Shown piece after piece: positions 7,061 through 10,650 of a DNA stretch of 10,650 nucleotides. A program made the position numbers and the translations under genes. Numbering within the stretch: position 1 is the stretch's first letter; each line of letters begins with the position of its first letter. The DNA is from an uncultured Steroidobacteraceae bacterium (GTDB taxonomy: Bacteria > Pseudomonadota > Gammaproteobacteria > Steroidobacterales > Steroidobacteraceae): assembly GCA_955652795.1 (NCBI GenBank), contig CATPBQ010000266.1, positions 1 through 10,650 on the forward strand, written 5' to 3'. The notes under the pieces are model-generated. The model was not told where the DNA came from, searched no databases, and worked only from the letters and a program-made list of their open reading frames with translations.

Positions 7061-8419
7061 ATGTCGCAACCAGGCTCTGACCTCTCGCGCAACCTGCTCA
7101 GCCGGCATATCCAGCTCATCGCCATCGGTGGAACGATCGGCGTCGGGCTGTTCCTCGGCTCCGCCAAGGCGATCCACAACGCCGGCCCCGGCCTGCTGCT
7201 CGCCTACGCCCTGGGAGGCACGGCCATCTTTTTCATCATGCGCGCGCTGGGAGAGCTGCTGACCTACCGTCCCGTGGCCGGCTCGTTTGCCATCTACGCC
7301 GAGGAGTTCTGCGGGCCGTTTGCGGGCTTCGTCACCGGCTGGTCCTACTGGTTCATGTGGGTCGTGATCGCCATGGCGGAGCTCACGGCGATCGGCATCT
7401 ACGTGCGCTACTGGTTTCCGGACCTGCCGCAGTGGCTGCCGGCGCTGGTGGCGCTGATCGCGCTGTATGGCTCGAACCTGCTGGCAGTGCGCGTGTTCGG
7501 CGAGCTGGAGTTCTGGTTCGCATTGATCAAGGTGGTGACCATCGTGGCACTTATCGCCGCCGGGCTGGTGGTGATCCTGTTCCACGCCGGCGCCTTCGGC
7601 GCGACCGCGAGCTTCGCCAACCTATGGACCCACGGCGGCTTCCTGCCCTTCGGCATCAAGGGCGTGCTACTGACGCTGCAGATCGTGATGTTCGCCTACT
7701 CGGGGGTCGAGCTGATCGGTGTGACCGCGGGCGAGGCGCAGAACCCTGCGGTGGCGCTGCCCCGGGCGACCAACGGCATCATCCTGCGGATCCTCATTTT
7801 CTATCTCGGTGCGCTCGCCATCATCATGGCGGTGGTGCCGTGGGACCAACTCAGTCCGAGCGTGAGTCCGTTCGTTTTTGTGTTTGAGAAACTCGGCGTG
7901 CCCGGCGCCGCCGGCATCATCACCGTGGTAGTCATTACCGCGGCCTCCTCCTCCTGCAACAGCGGTCTGTTCAGTACCGGGCGCATGCTCTGGTCGCTGG
8001 CGCGGCGTGGCCAGGCGCCGCGTGGCTTCGCGGCGCTCAACCAGCGCCAGGTGCCCGCCGCGGGCATCCATGCGTCCGCCGCGGTCATGCTGCTCACGGT
8101 GGTCCTGAACTACCTCGTGCCCAAGGAAGTGTTCACCTGGGTCACGAGCATCACGCTCATCGGGACGCTGTGGACCTGGGGCATCATCATGGTCTCGCAT
8201 CGCAACTACCGGCGTGCGGTGCAGGCCGGGCGCGCGGCGGCAGCGCCGTTTCGCATGCCGGGCGCACCGTTCGCGAACTGGGCAGTGCTGGCGTTCCTGC
8301 TCGCGGTGACCGCCCTGCTGGCGCTCGATCCGGACACCCGCGTGGCGCTGTACGTGGCTCCGGTGTGGTTCGGGCTGCTCGGGATCGGTTATGCCAGGCT
8401 GAAGCCACAGCCGAAGTGA
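7061..8419 (+). CDS. Amino acid permease, AAT family (CycA/ProY-like)
   Basis: A 452-residue inner-membrane transporter of the amino acid-polyamine-organocation superfamily, probably a proton symporter with 12 membrane helices. Conserved blocks: the TM1 substrate loop AIGGTIGVGLFLGS (21-34), MRALGELL (60-67), TGWSYWFMWVV (92-102), VFGELEFWFALIK (145-157), FAYSGVELIGVTAGEAQNP (211-229), and SSCNSGLFSTGRMLWSLA (297-314). Many of these, and the C-terminal DTRVALYVAPVWF, resemble E. coli CycA (D-serine/D-alanine/glycine); others resemble ProY. Substrate cannot be fixed from this. The ATG at 7061 has GGAG five bases upstream. It lies 47 bases after the ArnT-like gene on the same strand, so read-through is possible, but the two functions are not obviously linked. 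It converges on the SDR gene, 85 bases away. Confidence 0.9.
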   Translation: MSQPGSDLSRNLLSRHIQLIAIGGTIGVGLFLGSAKAIHNAGPGLLLAYALGGTAIFFIMRALGELLTYRPVAGSFAIYAEEFCGPFAGFVTGWSYWFMWVVIAMAELTAIGIYVRYWFPDLPQWLPALVALIALYGSNLLAVRVFGELEFWFALIKVVTIVALIAAGLVVILFHAGAFGATASFANLWTHGGFLPFGIKGVLLTLQIVMFAYSGVELIGVTAGEAQNPAVALPRATNGIILRILIFYLGALAIIMAVVPWDQLSPSVSPFVFVFEKLGVPGAAGIITVVVITAASSSCNSGLFSTGRMLWSLARRGQAPRGFAALNQRQVPAAGIHASAAVMLLTVVLNYLVPKEVFTWVTSITLIGTLWTWGIIMVSHRNYRRAVQAGRAAAAPFRMPGAPFANWAVLAFLLAVTALLALDPDTRVALYVAPVWFGLLGIGYARLKPQPK

Positions 8420-8504
8420 CGCCGTCCGGGCGCGACCGGCGCTCAGCGCTGCATCTGCAGCATCGGATACAAGCAGCTGCGCGAGGTACTCGGCGCCGTC
8501 AAGG
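8420..8504. repeat. Palindrome-rich convergent gap between permease and SDR
   Basis: The 85 bases between two convergent stops hold three short GC-rich inverted repeats: CGCCG/CGGCG (8420-8441), GCGCT-C-AGCGC (8439-8449) and GCTGCA-TC-TGCAGC (8448-8461). They overlap, so only some can form at once. None is followed by a T tract on either strand, so a bidirectional intrinsic terminator is suggested by position only. Confidence 0.4.
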
Positions 8505-9284
8505 CTACATCAGCGGCTCGCCGCCGCCGATGAGACCCCCGCCGTCCACCACCACAGTCTGTCCGGTGATGAAGTTGCCGGCGCGCGAGGCGAGCAGCAC
8601 CGCCGTGCCGGCGACATCGTCCGGATCCCCGAGGCGCCGCAACGGATTGGCGCGCGCGAAAGCGGCGGCGCGCCCCGGATCCGCCCACAGCGCCCTGGAG
8701 AAATGGGTGCGGATGATGCCGGGCGCAATGCAGTTGACGCGGATGTTGTGCGGCCCCCATTCGACCGCAAGATTGCGCGCCAGCTGCATGTCGGCCGCCT
8801 TGGAGATGCAGTAGGCACCGAGCAGCGCGCTGCCCATGAAGCCGCCCACCGAGGAAATGATGATCACCGCACCGTCCCTGCGTTCCGCCATCGCCGGCAG
8901 CGTCATGTTGCACAACCACACGTTGCTGTGCAGGTTGGTGTGGATGATCTTCTCGAACACCTCGTCAGGCGTGGCCGCAGACGGGCCGAAGTGCGGGTTC
9001 GCGGCCGCATTGCACACGACAATATCGATCCGGCCCCATTGCGCGATGCTGGCATCGACCAGTGCCCGCAGCTCGGCCTTGTGCCCCACGTTACAGGCGT
9101 GGGCAAGCGCCGTACCGCCGGCGGCGGTGATCTCCGCCGCGGTTGCCTGGCAACTCTCGGCCTTGCGGCTCGAGATGACGACACGCGCGCCGTGCAGCGC
9201 CATCTGCATCGCGATCGCCTTGCCGATGCCGCGGCTCGAGCCGGTAATGAGGGCCACCTTGCCCGACAGGTCGAACATGCTCAT
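8505..9284 (-). CDS. SDR family NAD(P)-dependent oxidoreductase, DHRS4-like
   Basis: A 259-residue classical short-chain dehydrogenase/reductase. The Rossmann motif is TGSSRGIG (14-21) and NAAA lies at 92-95. The catalytic tetrad is complete: N117, S145, Y158 and K162 (YCISK). R40 after the second strand (VVISSRK) suggests a preference for NADP(H). The C-terminal half (IRVNCIAPGIIRTHFSRALW, RRLGDPDDVAGT, NFITGQTVVVDGGG) closely recalls vertebrate DHRS4 carbonyl/retinal reductases and their bacterial relatives; substrate unknown. The ATG at 9284 has GAGGA eight bases upstream and starts right before the usual MFDLSGKVALITG opening. The frame stays open further upstream but that part has no SDR similarity. 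Transcribed alone: convergent with the permease, and 163 bases downstream of the DUF2269 gene with a hairpin between. Confidence 0.92.
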   Translation of the reverse strand: MSMFDLSGKVALITGSSRGIGKAIAMQMALHGARVVISSRKAESCQATAAEITAAGGTALAHACNVGHKAELRALVDASIAQWGRIDIVVCNAAANPHFGPSAATPDEVFEKIIHTNLHSNVWLCNMTLPAMAERRDGAVIIISSVGGFMGSALLGAYCISKAADMQLARNLAVEWGPHNIRVNCIAPGIIRTHFSRALWADPGRAAAFARANPLRRLGDPDDVAGTAVLLASRAGNFITGQTVVVDGGGLIGGGEPLM

Positions 9285-9316
9285 GTGGAGCGTCCTCAGC
9301 GGCAGATTTGCCGTGC

Positions 9317-9344
9317 ATTCTGCCCGCAGCACCACTGCTTGCAA
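9317..9344 (-). promoter_or_regulatory. Candidate sigma-70 promoter of the SDR gene
   Basis: On the minus strand TTGCAA (9344-9339) is a 4/6 match to -35 and CAGAAT (9322-9317) a 4/6 match to -10, with a 16-base spacer. The predicted transcription start, near 9310, gives a leader of about 25 bases that contains the GAGGA ribosome binding site. It is the best promoter pair in the gap, but motif strength is modest. Confidence 0.4.
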
Positions 9345-9417
9345 TAGTCCACGCACTCCGTGTGTTTCGAGCGTCGCGCGCCATGGGTGATGAATCTGGG
9401 CACTGGTGCGAGACAAT

Positions 9418-9458
9418 CCGCCTGGTACCGCGGGTGGCTCCGTGGGCTTACCAGGCGG
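9418..9458 (-). terminator. Hairpin over the DUF2269 stop codon, probable terminator
   Basis: CCGCCTGGTA (minus strand, 9458-9449) pairs perfectly with TACCAGGCGG (9427-9418), a 10-bp stem with a 21-base loop. The 5' arm holds the last codons and part of the stop of the DUF2269 gene (TAA at 9450-9448). On the minus strand the stem is followed by ATTGTCTCG, a weak T-rich tail. It probably ends or attenuates the minus-strand operon or protects its 3' end. Confidence 0.5.
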
Positions 9459-9923
9459 CTGGTTTAGTAATCATCAGCCAGAAAATGATCAACACGCCCG
9501 CGAACGCCGGCCAGCCCAGCCCGAACCACCATCGGTAATAGCGAAAGTAGACCGGCGGCAGCGCTGTGCCGTTCGCCGCGGCTGCGATCGCCAGATCGCG
9601 CATCCGGATCTGAAGCCATACAACCGGCAACCAGAAGCACCCGACAACAGCATACAAGACGAGGGAGATCCAGACCCAAGGAAGCGAGAAAGCATAGCCG
9701 CCAGCCAGACCATGAGAAATCCGGTGACGGGCTGCGCCACGACGGCAGATGCGGTAAAGACAGCGTCTGCAAGGACCACATCCCGGCTGACCGCAGCGAT
9801 GATCCGTACGTCGCCGGTCTTCTGCGCACGCAGGAAGAAGAACGCGATGCCCACCCCCATGCCTAGCAGCACCGTGGACGAGACGACGTGCGCCCATTTC
9901 AGGCAGAGATACGTCCCAGTCAT
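9448..9923 (-). pseudogene. DUF2269 membrane protein interrupted by a frameshift
   Basis: Two reading frames together make one DUF2269 protein of about 158 residues, the normal family size. Frame one starts with ATG at 9923 and gives a first hydrophobic segment (about 11-31, VLLGMGVGIAFFF), then GDVRIIAAVSRDVVLADAVF and QPVTGFLMVWLA (to residue 75). Similarity then continues in the other frame: WVWISLVLYAVVG, CFWLPVVWLQIRMRDLAI, and GWPAFAGVLIIFWLMITKPA, ending at TAA 9450-9448. Four membrane segments in total. The switch lies at about 9693-9704; one lost base in the GCCGCC run (9697-9702) would explain it, restoring a reading such as LAGYAF. The ATG overlaps the stop of the upstream saccharopine-dehydrogenase-like gene as ATGA. 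The function of DUF2269 is unknown. It could be a real recent pseudogene or a sequencing error: the coding quality on both sides is intact, with no other lesion. Confidence 0.85.
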
Positions 9924-10650
9924 AGCGCGACGTCCTCGATCCTAGTGCGTATATCCCAGCGAGCGAATTCTGGCTCGAAGTCATCGAGCGTTAGATACGT
10001 CATGCAAGCGTGAGCACCCCTCTCGGCGACGGCACCACGGGCGATGCGCCTTGCCAACAGGATTGCGGCCATGCAGGGAATCTCGGGCCCGTTGAGCGCA
10101 GGTGCAGACAGCTGCCACGTCCGACGTAAGCGCATTCCGTCCATCCGTCGCCCCTCGATGCTCACGCGCATCCCGCCCGATGGTCCACCCCACCGATCGA
10201 AGATCTTCGCCATGTTATTCAGTCCGGACGCCATACGTTCCACGGGCAACGGCAAACCCAAGCGACGAAGAGCCGCCAGAGAGTACAGCGCAAAGTGCTG
10301 TATGCCGGACTCCAACGCGGCGTGAAACTCCACATCCGAAACCCCAGGATAGCGTTCGGGCAGCAGCGCTAGGTCCGGCACGTCGCAGGCCGCGCCCCAA
10401 CGATTACCGATGTCGAGACGCAGCCGTCGCAAATCCATCCAACCCCAGACCCTTTGCCATTCTCCGTTGCGCCAGACAGGGATCGGTTGACCGAGGTAAC
10501 TGAAGACACCTGCCAACGTCGCGACGCCACGCGGCGCGCGTTGCCCAGGCGCTATTGCAAGTTCGATCCGATCGACCATCCGCAGCGGTTCGCGCAGCGC
10601 GTGGATCACCGCGGACGAAAGTGCAGGCAACGTGCTCGCTCCGCTGAGAG
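9920..10650 (-). CDS. Saccharopine-dehydrogenase-like oxidoreductase, C-terminal part
   Basis: Partial gene: the frame is open through the right edge, and 242 residues plus the stop (TGA 9922-9920) are visible. At the edge it reads SGASTLPALSSAVIHAL, then IELAIAPGQRAPRGVATLAGVFSYLGQP, VWGWMDLRRLRL and ACDVPDLALLPERYPGV. These resemble the middle and C-terminal part of the bacterial saccharopine dehydrogenase-like family (NAD(P)-binding Rossmann protein of uncertain substrate). The nucleotide-binding N-terminus lies beyond the window. The TTG at 10630 is not a start, since the conserved sequence continues upstream of it. The stop overlaps the DUF2269 ATG, so both are one operon. True saccharopine dehydrogenase activity (lysine metabolism) should not be assumed: many relatives act on other substrates or have none known. 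Confidence 0.8.
   Translation of the reverse strand, partial: LSGASTLPALSSAVIHALREPLRMVDRIELAIAPGQRAPRGVATLAGVFSYLGQPIPVWRNGEWQRVWGWMDLRRLRLDIGNRWGAACDVPDLALLPERYPGVSDVEFHAALESGIQHFALYSLAALRRLGLPLPVERMASGLNNMAKIFDRWGGPSGGMRVSIEGRRMDGMRLRRTWQLSAPALNGPEIPCMAAILLARRIARGAVAERGAHACMTYLTLDDFEPEFARWDIRTRIEDVAL

Noticed and set aside
8703..9347. Plus-strand open frame (214 codons) opposite the SDR gene
   Set aside because: It is antisense to an SDR with a full catalytic tetrad; the translated product shows no recognisable domain.
9285..9416. Upstream extension of the SDR frame by 44 residues
   Set aside because: No SDR similarity; ATG 9284 has a good ribosome binding site and begins at the usual SDR N-terminus.
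9698..9704. Programmed -1 ribosomal frameshift in the DUF2269 gene
   Set aside because: The bases at the frame switch do not form an X-XXY-YYZ slippery heptamer, and the family is normally coded in one frame.
1..10650. A novel defence, mobile or phage-derived system
   Set aside because: No transposase, integrase, toxin-antitoxin pair, nuclease, direct-repeat array or target duplication was found; nearly all genes fit ordinary envelope, transport or metabolic families.

Overview
The window looks like chromosomal DNA of a high-GC Gram-negative proteobacterium. The GC content, judged by eye, is around two thirds. The Gram-negative assignment rests on a lipid A late acyltransferase (LpxL type) and an ArnT-like glycosyltransferase; a gamma- or betaproteobacterial host is my inference. 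I see no rRNA, tRNA, CRISPR array, transposase, integrase or phage gene. Genes are tightly packed, with several 4-base GTGA/ATGA stop-start overlaps.

Layout. Positions 1-1839 (minus strand): a ModF-like protein with two ABC ATPase domains, followed through a GTGA overlap by the start of a membrane-anchored serine hydrolase of the beta-lactamase fold, which runs off the left edge. Positions 1888-4313 (plus): an LpxL-type lipid A acyltransferase coupled by another GTGA overlap to aerobic glycerol-3-phosphate dehydrogenase (GlpD). Positions 4444-5199 (plus): an unrecognised membrane-anchored protein. Positions 5253-7013 (plus): an ArnT-like membrane glycosyltransferase with a TTG start. Positions 7061-8419 (plus): an amino acid permease of the CycA/ProY (AAT) type. 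Positions 8505-9284 (minus, convergent with the permease): an SDR oxidoreductase resembling DHRS4. Positions 9448-10650 (minus): the C-terminal part of a saccharopine-dehydrogenase-like protein, overlapping by ATGA a DUF2269 membrane protein that carries a frameshift. A 10-bp-stem hairpin covers the DUF2269 stop codon.

How the genes fit together. LpxL and the ArnT-like enzyme both belong to families that act on lipid A or on lipid-linked sugars at the inner membrane, so the plus-strand block has an envelope flavour. GlpD links glycerophospholipid breakdown to respiration. The permease, SDR and saccharopine-dehydrogenase-like genes look like ordinary metabolic genes.

I found no evidence of a novel defence, mobile or otherwise exotic system. 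The points most worth a second look are the DUF2269 frameshift, the unrecognised 251-residue protein, the translationally coupled lpxL-glpD pair, and the ModF-like/serine hydrolase pair.
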